Shown: piece by piece, positions 44,321-55,649 of the stretch | How positions within the stretch are numbered: the first letter of the stretch is position 1 | How the letters are laid out: each line of letters starts with the position of its first letter | Source: Prochilodus magdalenae | Taxonomy: Eukaryota > Chordata > Actinopteri > Characiformes > Prochilodontidae | Assembly (NCBI GenBank): GCA_024036415.1 | Contig: JAMWET010003560.1 | Location: 988,501 to 1,052,500, forward strand | Direction: 5' to 3' | Length of the DNA stretch: 64,000 nucleotides | The notes under the pieces: generated by a model | The model's database searches: none | What the model was told of the DNA's origin: nothing | What the model saw: only the letters and a program-made list of their open reading frames with translations | Translations under genes and position numbers: made by a program

Positions 44321-46842
44321 TCACCGAGTGCATATTATATAACTATATTATAAATACTCTATAATGTGTACTATAAAAAGCAGCTCGCCTGTTTCTGTAC
44401 AACAGTTCCTAAAAGTGAACTCAGTGCCCACATGAAAGAATCCCTACAACAAATGAAGCAATACAAAGAGAACCATTTTGCTTCCAAAGCATGGTCGAGC
44501 TCTCTAATGAGGAGCAGTTAAAGCTCCTCCAGTAGCCCAATAAATGCTGCAATTAATCCTCCCACATCTCAGAGGGAAAGCGAAGTAGCAAATTCATTAC
44601 AACTCTAACTACATCTACAATCAGCTGGCAAAACAAGACACATGTCAGAGGCCCTTAAAATAACAAGGATAAGAAGATAGAATTGGATTGGTGGGTAATG
44701 CAGTTCCCTGGGCAAATACAGCAATCGTTTCAATACCTTGGTAATGAAAGGTTTAAAGTGGTAGCTCACTGAGGACCCTCTTCAGAGTTATGTTGTATCG
44801 AACCTCAGTTTCCAGGCATTGGATAGAATCTCCTGGAAGCACCACAGCACTGGACTGTAATAGTCTTCATTAAAACATCCTTACTAATGCCTCTGTGGCA
44901 CAAATCGAATATCTGATAAATGGTTATGAGTAAGTAGAATTAAATATGAGCTGGGATTTCTGTCTTTTCATGTGTTTTTAGGTACTACTACATACTGCCT
45001 TGTCCAAATTCAGGTTTCATGTCACCATTTTTCGAATAATATAAAACCAGTAAAGAGGCAGATGAATGTAGAACAAATACACTAATCATGTGCAACTGCA
45101 CACGTTACAAATTATTCTAAATATACATATATACTGTATATACTATATAAGTCTCTCTATCTATCTTATATATATATCTCTCTGATACTTTCAGTGCATC
45201 TCCACAATCATTAACAAAGCATGCTTAAGTCATTCTGAGAGCCACTGATTGCTTTGATTAATCGATTATTTCAAGGGGACAGGTCAACTAACAAGTCTGT
45301 CAAGTTGTCGCGTCCTGTGTAGGCTAGCCCCTGTTTATCTACCTTTTCTCTGGTTTACAGTTTCTGTCCTTCTCTTTTCAGTTCCATGTGACTTTTGTTG
45401 TCCTGTGCCATGTGCTTCTGTTTGTTTCGGTTATTGCTCCTCCTGCCTCTGCATCTGTCCGCTGATTTCTATAATCAGCTAATCGATTCACTGAAGTCGA
45501 GTCAAATGTTATTAATAGTCAGTCCTCAATATAAATTGGTATTTATTGGAGCAAGATGGGTTTTTTTTAGGAAAATTAAAAAAAGAAAACTGATTAACTG
45601 GAAATCTAGAAATTGATTAATTATTATTAAATTTAATTGAATAATCAGGAAACATGCTCTATCACCAGTCACGTTTTTCCAGTTGCGTTTTTTCAACCAA
45701 TTAAAAATACAAAAATTGTTTGTTGTTTTGCGCAATAAAACAGATTTCCTATCTTCCAAATCTAAATCATACTTTTATCACCATCAGCAATGCCACTAGA
45801 TGCCTCCTGCATTGCCCTCAAGAAAACAAAAGTCCTATACACAGACATTTACAGCAAAACACTTTTCCTTAAATAACTTCTTGTTATTGTTAAATGAAAT
45901 CATTTATATAATGATATTTGATAAATAATTGGGTCATCTGAAAAAAAAATTAACATTGATTTCAAACTTTTGAAAAGTAGAGTCCATCAAACCTAAATAA
46001 AACATCTAGAAGGGAAACTAGACCTCTTCAGATGTATTCATTCATTCTGCAATGATAAAACCTGTCTAACCCTGCTCTCCCAACCCTGACACTACAATCA
46101 GCCTCCGAGGTGTCTAAACACTTTCATTCTCCACTTTCTAAAAGTTTTCCCATCCACATGCGATTCCTTGAACCTTTTTTCTTTCTTTCTTGGGTTGTTC
46201 GCAAAGTTCGAGATTTCTCAAAGGAGAAGAGCTGTCCATCAGCCTCCAAGAAAATCAAGTCAAACAGGAACAAATGTAGCCCTAATCACCTCCTTTCTTT
46301 AGCGCAGCAGCAGAGAGACTTCAGACGGAGCGTGTGCGAGTGTGCGGCAGCAGTGATTCAGCTCTCAGCTTCAAAAGCAGAATGATGTAAGACCAAGTTC
46401 AAGATTTAAGCTTTGTGAGACCTGCATATAACTTTTTCATTGGGTGGTTACGGTACTAAAATGAGTATCAATGGAGGAGAAATCTGAATCCTACGTTAGC
46501 CAGGTCCCTCTAGACTCCCTCTAGACCCTCTAGGCTAGCGAAATTCACATTGAAAGAGTGAAGTAATAATTTGCTTTCCTATTACACTCTACAGAAATAA
46601 CAGGTCTGGACTGCCCACTATGCCCATTACAGGAAGTGTTTCATAGCCAGGAACCTGCAGTGCAATATAAAGTCCACTGGTCAAAGGATCAAGTATAAAC
46701 AAAATAATCTCTCAGTGTTCTGCACTTTCATATTCTGCACTTTCACCAGCTAATAAAGCAGTTACAGAACATTGCTGGCCTTGGTTCCAGGAATTTGCTG
46801 CGCTGTCGCATGTTCTATTACCCTCAAACCCCACCTGCTTAC
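44321..46842. other. Unassigned, AT-rich in part; T/A microsatellite patch near 45120-45180
   Basis: 45115-45185 contains short TA and TCTA runs. 45470-45780 is strongly AT-rich. 44470-44620 is balanced and non-repetitive. No gene recognised. Confidence 0.35.
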
Positions 46843-47155
46843 AGAAGGAATCAACCAACAGGAATGAAACTTGGTGGGTAGATCTGACATCATAAGACAT
46901 GCAAATGATTCATGTCTCACACTTCATGTGTCATCCTGTTAGTGCCAACACCATTGGCAAACGGCTGCACGATGCACACCGCTATGAAGATGGCCCTTAA
47001 CACCACATCAACATCGCCAAACAATGATGTAGTACAAGACTGTCATGGAGTGACTCAGAGTGGCAACAGGTCATCTTCAGTGACAAGTCTCACTTTTGTC
47101 TTGGTGAAGATGACCAATGAACACATGTGTGGAGGCACCATGGTCGGTGCCCATT
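46843..47155 (+). mobile_element. Tc1-A fragment, copy 8
   Basis: Contains AGAAGGAATCAACCAACAGG, GGGTAGATCTGACATCATA, 'tcatcctgttagtgccaacaccattggcaaacggctgcac', 'cacatcaacatcgccaaac' and GACTGTCATGGAGTGACTCA up to the first Asp block (GTGACAAGTCTCACTTTTGT, D-K instead of D-E). Both ends and the catalytic centre are missing. Confidence 0.82.
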
Positions 47156-47756
47156 ACTTTGTACTTGAGTATTGTGTATAGTAGTGTTGGTCAGAAAGCC
47201 ATTTTCTTTATTCCCAGCATTGCTCTTCATTGACACAAGAAGAAATGGGATGTGTATGCACTGACCTTGCAGGAAGAGGCCACTGCTAACCACAGATTTC
47301 TCTCACCACAAGGTGGAATTCACTCTTGCAGACACCTCCAGTTGTCCAACCTCAGAAGACATGGATGTTTTGTCACGGCACCAGATATCCCTGGTATGTG
47401 GTACTTCAGCCTATTGAGAAGAAACTGATAGTTTTAAGGCTGATGAACCTCAATCTAAAAGGATTATAATCTAGAAGGTGAATGGTCTCCTCCAGGGGGA
47501 ATCTGTGGAAAAATTCTGGAGGATTCTAGCCTTTATCCCATTCTGTATTACAGCAAAACCTCACATGCCGTTTTTGTGTAGTTTGCAAGATCTTCATCAG
47601 GAGACTTGATTCTTGGAACAAAGGCACACGACTGTAGTAATGAAAAGAAAACACACTTAGGAACACGAGTGCTTCATTGCATCCAACTGTACTTGTTAGT
47701 GTTGTTCTGGGAAACAGCCAATTTATCTAATCCAAATAGGCCTACACTAACAAGCA
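47156..47756. other. Unassigned sequence
   Basis: No repeat family recognised; may contain eroded 5' sequence of the hAT relic that follows. Confidence 0.35.
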
Positions 47757-49035
47757 ATGGTGTGCATTAAACATGGGCTCAAGGTAGTCATCGATCTGAT
47801 TGTCTGTGGACAGCAAAATATACCCATTGGGGGCCACATGAATGAGCATAATAATTTTCAGAAGCTTTCAAAATATTGTGCAGAGGGAAATGAGCTGCTG
47901 AAACAGGATACTGAAAACGCTGCAGCTAGTGCAACAAACTGTATACAACGAATTCAGGGATATGTAGTGCTGAGAGTGTCAGTAGAAAAGAATGAGCCAT
48001 TCAGGCACGCATCTCAGCACAGTACCCTGCTGTGGTCTATGATGTGACGTTACCTAGCCACTGAGCATCTCACTAAGAGCCTTTTAGTGAGTGTTGTCAT
48101 TCCCCTTCAACCTATACACTGTTCAAGAAAGACTGAAATCAAGTGCAGCCTCACCAAAGCGCTTACAGTGCTTATTGAGCAACAAAAGCAGCAAGAACTG
48201 CATCCAAAAGATCTCAGCTTGATCTGGGCCTTTCTGCTGAAAACTATGATGATGTGATAATGACCTTGTTGAGCTGAAAACAGATAGAGAAGACAAATGC
48301 AGTTGTACAGCATCCTCGGTCACTCAAGCTATGGAGTCATTTGAATTCAATATCTGTTTGGTTGTTACTCAGGAGCTGCTTCACTATCTAATGCCACTGA
48401 GCAATGGCCTACAGACCCCCAACTGCTATTATCGATAGCCACTCAGGTGGCTGCAGATATCGTGAGAGTTCTTAAGTGCTTTATGGCCGTGAGTGTTGAA
48501 GTCACTTCATCATTGCCTCACAATGCCATAACACAAACCCAAAGGTCTAACACACCTGCAGCAAACTCATAAGGGCAGAAACATTTTCTTGTCCTCCCAT
48601 GTTGATCTTATCGAAGATGTAAGGGACAGAGTTTGCTATGCACTGCCACGTCCCAAAGCCCAGTACTTTCTAGCCGACAAATTGTCACTTTTGATGGACA
48701 GTTTATGGCAAGGAATAAAGAAGGAGTATGGTGAGTTGATGTCCAATGTTGACACTGCAGATGTGGAGCACTGTGGAGGCAGCATAGCATGCATACACCT
48801 GCCATTAGTGACATCTGCCAGGTTTAGAGAATGTCTGCAGACTTCAACCCAAATATAAACACTGTCATGAAGATTCTTCTAAAAATGCCTGTATCCACTG
48901 CCAGAGTTCTGCTGTTTACATCTCTTGAAGACATACCTTAGGAATACGATGACTGACAAACAGCTGAGTGGACTTAGCAATGATGAACATCCATGAGGTT
49001 GGGACTGATGCAGAGGCAGCTCTGCAAGAGTTTAA
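47757..49035 (+). pseudogene. hAT-type transposase relic (DUF4371-like), plus strand
   Basis: 47757-48047 reads VIDLIVCGQQNIPIGGH and further GNELLKQDTENAA. This resembles the DUF4371 region of hAT-derived and ZMYM-type proteins, where a 'CGRQ..L.GH' motif is typical. Near 48360 VTQELLHYLMPLSNGLQTPN resembles the middle of the same proteins. 48589-48858 reads LIEDVRDRVCYALPRPKAQY. Near 48870-48930 the frame gives NTVMKILLKMPVSTARV, the start of the hAT C-terminal dimerisation region, followed by broken matches to YLRNTMTDKQLSGL and IHEVGTDAEAALQEF. Numerous stops and frameshifts make it dead. hAT enzymes normally produce 8-bp target duplications; I could not find termini. Confidence 0.75.
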
Positions 49036-49494
49036 TGTAACTGGGAGATGGAGAAAAAGCTTTAAATAGGTCAGAATACTATTTAACTTCAACTTCCAAC
49101 ATTCAACTTGATTGACACTAGGTTAAAATATGCCTGCAGTGCTTTTTCATTTTCTCATGTTTAACTGATTTTGCTTAATTCTACAGTGACTCACTACTAC
49201 CAGTTGAGTTACAAAGTGGTATTATGAGACTGCGGGCTAACATGCTAACTTTGTATATACTGTATCTCTGCAACATAATGCACAAACTCTTTAACATGCC
49301 ATGAAAATAGATATTTCTTTACCTCCTGTATGAGCAAACGCTGGAGTTATCTTTATCAGCTGACATCTGTAGATTATCTGGATGCATAATACTACTTCAG
49401 ATTAAACCAAATAACTAACAGCACGTAACCTAGGTGACTTGTATGTCTAAACTGAAACATATGTATTTACTGAGCTCAATCATGAAGCAGCAGA
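49036..49494. other. Unassigned sequence
   Basis: No gene or repeat family recognised; borders a locally repeated block. Confidence 0.35.
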
Positions 49495-50330
49495 AATGAA
49501 CCAGCCAGTACTTTCAGGCTGGCAGAAGGAGACGAGGAGGACCATTTTTGATGTTTATCTTTATAACAGTTTCACAAGATTGACAAAACAGAACCTCTAT
49601 CACATTACAAACATCTGAGAGCTCAGATTATCTGGATCCTAACATAATACTGGTTTACAATTTTTCAGAATCAACACATATTAAAACCAAATATTTACTA
49701 ACATGTACATGAGGAAAAACTAGTATTTGAACACCCTGCAACTTCGCAAGTTCTCCACTTAGAAATCATGGAGGGTTCTATTTTAATCTTAGCAGCTGTC
49801 CACTGTAAGAGACAAACATATGTATGCTTTTTTTTATAATTTATTTGTGACTGCTCAATAAGTATTTGAACCACCTGTGAAAAGCAGTTAATATGAACAG
49901 TAGCCAGCCTGTAGTTTTACTTTCAGCAGGATTCTGGCATTCCTCCAGAAGGATCAGCCACGAGGAGGACCATTTGATTTCTCACCATTGTGTATCACAT
50001 TTAACAGTTAACTGGGTTTCACAAAGATTTTATTGCAAAACAGTTTTTACCTCTATCACATTACAGCGCTGGAGCTCAGATCTGTTTGCTACTGAGGCAA
50101 ATCAAAGATCCTAACAGCTCCACGCTGGTTTCCCAAGGCCAATTTTAACAACTGCAGAATCAACACATACCTGTAAACATTATGTTTATTATTTATGTAT
50201 TACTGTTTATGTACAGTGAGGAAAATAAGTATTTGAACACTCTGTAACTTTGCAAGTTCTCCCACTTAGAATTCATGGAGGGTTCTGAAATTTTAATCTT
50301 AGGTGCATGTCCACTGTAAGAGACATAATC
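49495..50330. repeat. Diverged tandem block: Tc1-G end plus unknown segment, two units
   Basis: Unit 1 (about 49495-49830) and unit 2 (about 49893-50330) share 'acgaggaggaccattt', CCTCTATCACATTACA, 'gagctcagat', 'cagaatcaacacata', then a Tc1-G terminus (GAGGAAAA..AGTATTTGAACAC) with 'caagttctc.cacttaga.atcatggagggttct' and GTCCACTGTAAGAGACA. The copies are much diverged. Between them, 49840-49960 is a piece of the Tc1-G 3' coding region ('caggattctgg', 'attcctcca'). Confidence 0.7.
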
Positions 50331-52029
50331 TAAAAAGAAAACCTGGAAATTTAGTAAGTGATGTCTTACTGATTTTTTTATAATTTATTTGTGTATTAAC
50401 TGCTGCAAAAATAAGTAATTTGAAAATAACCTGTGAAAATCAATGTTAATAATTTGGTACAGTAGCCTTTGTTTGCATTTTTTACAGAGGTCCTGTACTT
50501 ATTTTTCACACATAAATTTTGCACACATTGTGCAGCAGGGATTCTGGCCCATTCCTCCACACATATCTCCTCCAGATCAGACCCCCAGGTTTCTTGGCTG
50601 TCGCTGAGAAACACAGACTTATTGAGCTCCCTGTAAAAGATTTTCTACAGGGATTTTGGTTATGGAGAATGGCTAGGCCACTCCAGAACCTTGATATGCT
50701 TCTTACGGAGCCACTCCTTGGTTATCCTGGCCGTGTGCTTTGGGTCATTGTCATGTTAGAAGAAGACCCAGCCACGACCCATCTTCAATGCTCTAACTGA
50801 GGGCAGGAGGTTGATGGTCCCCAAAATCTGGGCAATACATCCCGGTACATCCTCTCCTTAATACAGTGCAGTCGTCTTGTCCCATGTGGGTGAATGACCT
50901 TTCCCTGAATTTGCATTTGAGCCTTTGTTTTTTCCTCTAATAGACATAACAGCATAATAGGTTTATTTTTCAGAGACCCTTGCAGAGCTTTGATTTAGAG
51001 ACATTCAGGGGGTACATGAGGTTAATTAAATGGTCCCGGCCCCCCAGGACCTTCTATATTTCACATCTTCGTTTGGCTGCATCACAAACCACATACCACT
51101 GCACCATATACAGTTGTGATCAAATTTATTCAACCCCCAATGCTGCGAAGGGTTTTATGGAATTCAGTGCACATTTGTAATTGTGTTCATAATGAAATCT
51201 TACAAGGACTTGTTAAAGAACTAAATGCAACTAAGATAGCATCAATTGTTTTTGTCATAAAGTATTAATGGCCTTTTTGTGATTTCTTCATTGACACAAT
51301 TATTCACCCCTTTACGACTACCACTCCTAAGAACAGAGGGTTCATTCCAGTGTTTTCAATCCAGGTATTGAAATTGAAACACCTGTGGATGTCAACGAGC
51401 AGCAATCATGATAACAATTAGGCCAGATTAAAAGGACTGTGATACTCATGCTCCTTCTAGACATCTTTGAATGGTCCCAGAAGCAGAGAAGGTTATTAGC
51501 TCTTCACAAGAATTGCAATGGATATAAAAAGATTACTGAATTGTAGTCCAAGAGTTGTATCGGAAGTAGTTCGCAAGTTCAAGTTAAAGGGCACAGTGGA
51601 AACGTTACCTGTGTGGCAGAAAGTGGATCCAGGCGACTGCTTTATGCACCTAACGTAATGTGGAGAAAAACAGGTGCTTCTAATTTAGAATAATAAGTGG
51701 AGATGGAGTGGAGGTGGAAGTTTTTAGAAGGGCGCACTGACTAACAGACCTCTTTGAGGGCCAGAACTTTTTGCACCCCTTGCTGACTTGGCAGGTGTTC
51801 AAATCGACTTGCAGTTTGCAAAAGTCATGTGGACAACACAAAAATAAGTGTACTGTGGTCAGATGAAAAAAATAGAACATTGTGATTTCCGGCTTTTTTT
51901 TTTTAGACCATGTCTATCACGTTGGAACACCTTGCTACTGTGAAGCATGGAAAATTTCAGACCCCTCTATGATTTCTAAGTGGGAGAACTTGCAGTCGCA
52001 GTGTGTTCAAATACTTATTTTCCTCACTG
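50214..52029 (-). mobile_element. Tc1-like element (family Tc1-G), rearranged
   Basis: Outer ends: CAGTGAGGAAAATAAGTATT at 50214 and AATACTTATTTTCCTCACTG ending 52029, each followed outward by TA. 50214-50884 holds, on the minus strand, the transposase C-terminal half: the second Asp region is lost to the break, but the part with 'SDSQETWGSDLEEICVEEWA' in frame and the 'taaccaaggagtggctccgtaag' block is visible. 51665-52029 holds the 5' untranslated part. The middle of Tc1-G is replaced by a fragment of Tc1-H and other sequence. Confidence 0.78.
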
Positions 52030-52537
52030 TAATATTTATTTATTATTTGAATTTGTTTATTATTAATGGTAGCCAGACTTGGTCTAGACCCGAAAATATA
52101 TTTGGCAAGAACAATGGCCAAGACCAACACGAGTCAGAGAAGGTATTACTGAATTCAATTGAAAGAAAGAAATCCAAGATTTAGTCCTGCATAGCAAAGG
52201 TGTTATGGTAGAACAATCTGGGTAAGCCATCTTGCTACAGCCCCACAGGGAGGCTGGCATGTGCTGCAGAAGTGTGCTGAATGTGGGTGAAGCAGCTAAA
52301 CAATGACCTTTCCCTGAATTTGCATTTGAGCCTTTGTTGAATTTAAAACTGATAATGATGTGAGCACAGTAAAGACATTTGTGGTTATTCCATCATAAAT
52401 ATTATGTTATATTTGTCTAATTTATAAGTGCCTCTTTGATATAATTGTAAATAAGATGACTGAAATGATCAAAATCAATGTCAAACTGGCCAAAACACTT
52501 TATTTCAGTGGGGGTTGAATAAATTTGATCACAACTG
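51111..52537 (+). mobile_element. Tc1-like element (family Tc1-H), perfect 29-bp inverted ends
   Basis: CAGTTGTGATCAAATTTATT at 51111 is mirrored perfectly over 29 bp by the end at 52537 (AATAAATTTGATCACAACTG), both flanked by TA. The 1,427-bp element contains left H sequence to about 51665, then the 5' portion of Tc1-G (51665-52029) and H right sequence (about 52190-52537). 51410-51620 carries traces of the transposase start ('acaagaattgcaatggatataaaaag', 'gttcgcaagttcaag'). No intact frame remains. Confidence 0.85.
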
Positions 52538-52539
52538 TA

Positions 52540-53157
52540 GTATGTCAGTAACAGAACACTGTGGTTGGCAGTACATTTATTAGTATGTATCACGCGGTAC
52601 TATGTGGTCTGAGACAGAGCCAGTGATTTCTCCAATATGTAAATAAAAGGGATTAACTAATTTCCATACTTGAACATAATAACATGTGGCTTAAAAGACT
52701 TGTATGCTCGAACCGCCATCATCCTCACTTTTCCTCATACACATCACAGTTCACAGTTCATTAATAATGCATTGTAATTGCTTTGACAGGCTGACACTCC
52801 GTATCGGAATACACTCGATAAACTTCTTCCCATGGAGGCTGTTCCACAGCACCCAAAGCAAACATTCATCCCATGACAGCTGACAACCAGAAAACCTGCA
52901 GAATCAGTGTACACAAACCCAACACGCTGTCACAGCACATCCACAGATTACGCAGGAGGGAGCAGACTTATAATTAAATGACCTTTCCTTGGGTTGAAAA
53001 GAAGCCATTCAGTTTCCCACTAATGCACCGAATGAATATGGAGAAGGAGAAGGACCCAAGCTAATATTCAACTTAGCTGTGATTTTATACTGAAGTGCTT
53101 TGAAAAGCTACTGCCTTGAAATGCTGGTGATAAATCGAGCTGACATGATGTTTTAAT
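52540..53157. other. Unassigned sequence
   Basis: No gene or repeat family recognised. Confidence 0.35.
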
Positions 53158-53158
53158 T

Positions 53159-53227
<69 letters not shown>
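53158..53227. repeat. (TATC)n microsatellite, about 17 units
   Basis: Perfect TATC repeats (GATA on the complement) placed exactly at the truncated 3' side of Tc1-A copy 9. Confidence 0.97.
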
Positions 53228-53228
<1 letters not shown>

Positions 53229-53858
53229 GTTGTTGTGTCTCTGTATGGTTTCCGGCATCCATGTTTGCTAACACAACATGCCAGATGTCTTGCATGGTGT
53301 TGTAGAGGTTCCTAATGATGTCTTGTGTGACAACGACCTGTTTATCTTTCCGTTGACTACAGTGCCTGCACACACTGATTTGTTGGTCGTCTCCACCTAG
53401 ACAAAAGCAGGACTCATCACTGAAGATGACCTGCTGCCTTTCTGAGACACTCCATGACAGCCTATGCAGTCTTTTGCAACGTTGATCAGGTGTCAAAGGC
53501 AGTCATTGTAATAGTCTGTGTGCATGTATTCCTCCATTGTGCAGCCCTCTGACAATGGTGCTGGAACTAACAGGAAAACACATGATGTTTATCACCGCTT
53601 GCTAAATGTTGGGTCACTCTGTGCATGCCAGACAATTTGTTGGTTCTCTCTTTCCGTGGTTTGTGTAGGTCCACCAGATTCTTCATGTTGCTGGCGTGTG
53701 CTGTCTTCTAGCCACTGGTACCAACAGCATGCTGTGGTAGTTTTTGCACAACCAGTATGGAGTGCAGTATGTCAATAAGACCATCTTGCTTCCCAGAGCT
53801 CTACAATGCACCCCCTCTCCTACTGCCTGAATTGCTTTCTAACTCCTCTCAGAGGCAT
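53228..53858 (-). pseudogene. Tc1-A transposase, inactivated, minus strand
   Basis: The start codon at 53858 opens MPLRGVRKQFRQ, followed by an in-frame TAG. Further in the same frame come ERGCIVELWEARWSY (first helix-turn-helix of the paired-type domain), a TGA, and WLEDSTRQQHEESGGPTQTT (hinge). After a frame change, WSVSERQQVIFSDESCFCLG (about 53405-53460) holds the first catalytic Asp of the DDE site, in SDES. C-terminal pieces near 53270-53320 (DIIRNLYNTM) follow almost at once, so the section with the second Asp and the Glu is deleted. Full-length Tc1 enzymes have about 340 residues. Confidence 0.82.
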
Positions 53859-54075
53859 ACTTTGTTTGCAACGGATGCTACCAGCACAACAGCACGGTTC
53901 AAAATGGAACGCAAGCGCAACAGGTCGACCTTATTCAGTCAGTCATGTACAGCAATAAGGCCAGTCTTTGCTAATGTCACATGCACGGCTGAGCACTGAA
54001 CTTGAATCATTCGCATGTCTCACTATGTCAAACATACCCACCAAGTTACATTCCTGTCGGTTCCTGTCTTTGGCT
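53228..54075 (-). mobile_element. Tc1-A element, copy 9, minus strand, longest N-terminal coding part
   Basis: Minus-strand order: GAACCGACAGGAATG, GGGTATGTTTGACATAGTG, then the transposase pseudogene (separate entry), then GACATCATTAGGAACCTCTA and CTGGCATGTTGTGTTAGC, ending at the TATC repeat. The last part of the element and its right terminus are lost or replaced by the microsatellite. Confidence 0.86.
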
Positions 54076-54970
54076 AAGGTTTTAATTTTCCATTGCAGTT
54101 TTAAGCCAGAGCAGCTCTGCAAGAACAAATATGGTTTTGAAAGAAAAGGTTCAATGTCGCTTTAAAACGTGTAAATCCATCTAGTGTTGTAATTATCCAT
54201 TCTTATTTTGAAAACCAATTTTTGAACGTAATTTACATCTCCTTCGGAGAACCGCAAGGTTAAAATCATTATGTGACTGAAATTGATGAGTATAAGGGAG
54301 ATATTAAACTGTTAGGTCAAGGAGCATAAAGGCCTAATACTACAATTATGAAAGAAAAGGGTAAAATCATTAGGCACGTTCCTGGTCCAAGATGGCACTA
54401 GACAAATTAAGCTGACAAGCATTTAAAATTCACTTAAATGGTCATTGACACGGTTTGCATTAGCATATGTAACATGTGAGCATATTAGCATATGCTATGC
54501 ATGAGTTTATTAGCATGCATTATCTAAACAGCCAGAACTGAAGCACTGAGGGTCAGAGCTTTATGCAAATAGATGCAAAATAATATCGCTTACTGCCATA
54601 GCGACAAACAAAGGACTATGTTCATGTTTGTCAGACAATTAATCATTGCATGATCCTAAAAAAAATAAATGTCAAAGGTCTGCTTTGAAATACCAATGGA
54701 ATATGAATTGTAATCATTAGTCTACATGGATGAACTGAACTCTGTTGATCAGGTGTACAAACAAAGTGCAGAGCAGGCTACCTTACAGAGGAAATGGAGT
54801 ATTGGATGGAATATTGTATGTAGTGAAACCAATGCAGGAAGGACAAGTTTTGGGCAGCTTTGATCATAGTAGCTAGTAGCTAGATGCATAGTAGCATAGT
54901 AGCTTTGTGAACTTAAACTCTCATATACTTATATGCCACCTCCGACCATCTATATCAATATATGCTTGTC
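54076..54970. other. Non-repetitive region with octamer-like sites near 54450-54615
   Basis: ATGCAAAT at 54563-54570, ATGCAAAA at 54573-54580, TTTGCAT at 54454-54460, several 'TTAGCATATG'-type words and AACAAAG at 54607-54613 lie within about 160 bp. Octamer and Sox-type words together are typical of some vertebrate enhancers. No coding or repeat evidence. Function is unproven. Confidence 0.3.
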
Positions 54971-55045
54971 AGATATCCCATTCCAAAACCATGGGAGTTA
55001 TTAATATGGAGTTTGTGGCTATAACAGAAGGTTTTAGAGTGTGTC
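54971..55045 (-). mobile_element. Short Tc1-B fragment
   Basis: CATTCCAAAACCATGGGAGT followed by 'attaatatggagtttgtggctataacag' matches the Tc1-B 3' region at 745-935. Confidence 0.55.
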
Positions 55046-55204
55046 TCTGTAATCAAAAGACCAGTTGTGAGCTCAGACACTGCCATGCACAGAAAGGCCT
55101 GGCTCAGACATTAGGGTTCAGTTTAAAGATGTGTAATTGGGATGACATCAAACCTTTGAAAACCCTCACAGGGAACGTAGAACCATTTGCACTTGCACAC
55201 AGAG

Positions 55205-55310
55205 GAATTTGTCTTCTTCATTTAACCCATCATTGCAGGGAAACACCCACATACACTAGGGGGCAGGGAGGATAGTTGCCTAAAGCAGTGAGCAGCCCTA
55301 TCCATGGCAC
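55205..55310 (+). repeat. Fragment of a 'CATTTAACCCATC' fish repeat
   Basis: TTCTTCATTTAACCCATCAT, then 'cacactagggggcagggag' in variant form and GCAGCCCTATCCATGGCAC form a recognisable piece of a repeat frequent in fish genomes. The class is unknown to me. Confidence 0.55.
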
Positions 55311-55379
55311 ATCTAGCCATAACATGATGCATCAGCCACGAATGGGATAGGGACTCCTGCCAACTGTTTCTAAGAATAT

Positions 55380-55640
55380 GACTGTGGGTTGCCTCACAGC
55401 AAGAAGGTCCTGGGTTTGATTTCCAACCGGGGCGTCCGGGCATCTGGGAATCCGAGGTCCTTGCTGTGTGAAATTTCCATGCTCTCCTGTGTCTGTGTGT
55501 TTGCCCTGCAATGGATTGGTGGGCTGTCCAGGGATGTTTTATGCCTTCTGCCCATTGAATGCTGGGATTGGCACCAGCAACCCACTAACCCCCCGTGACC
55601 CAGAAGAATAAAGAGATTTATGTGATGAATGAGTGAGAAA
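55380..55640 (+). repeat. Interspersed repeat with tRNA-like box B head
   Basis: The head contains GGTCCTGGGTTTGATTTCC (box B-like). The body has 'tctcctgtgtctgtgtgtttgccctgcaatggattgg', GTCCAGGGATGTTTTATGCC and 'gaatgctgggattggcaccagc', and the tail is 'gatgaatgagtgag'. It is the most complete of four copies (7745, 23450, 40110). Confidence 0.72.
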
Positions 55641-55649
55641 GTGGAACTA

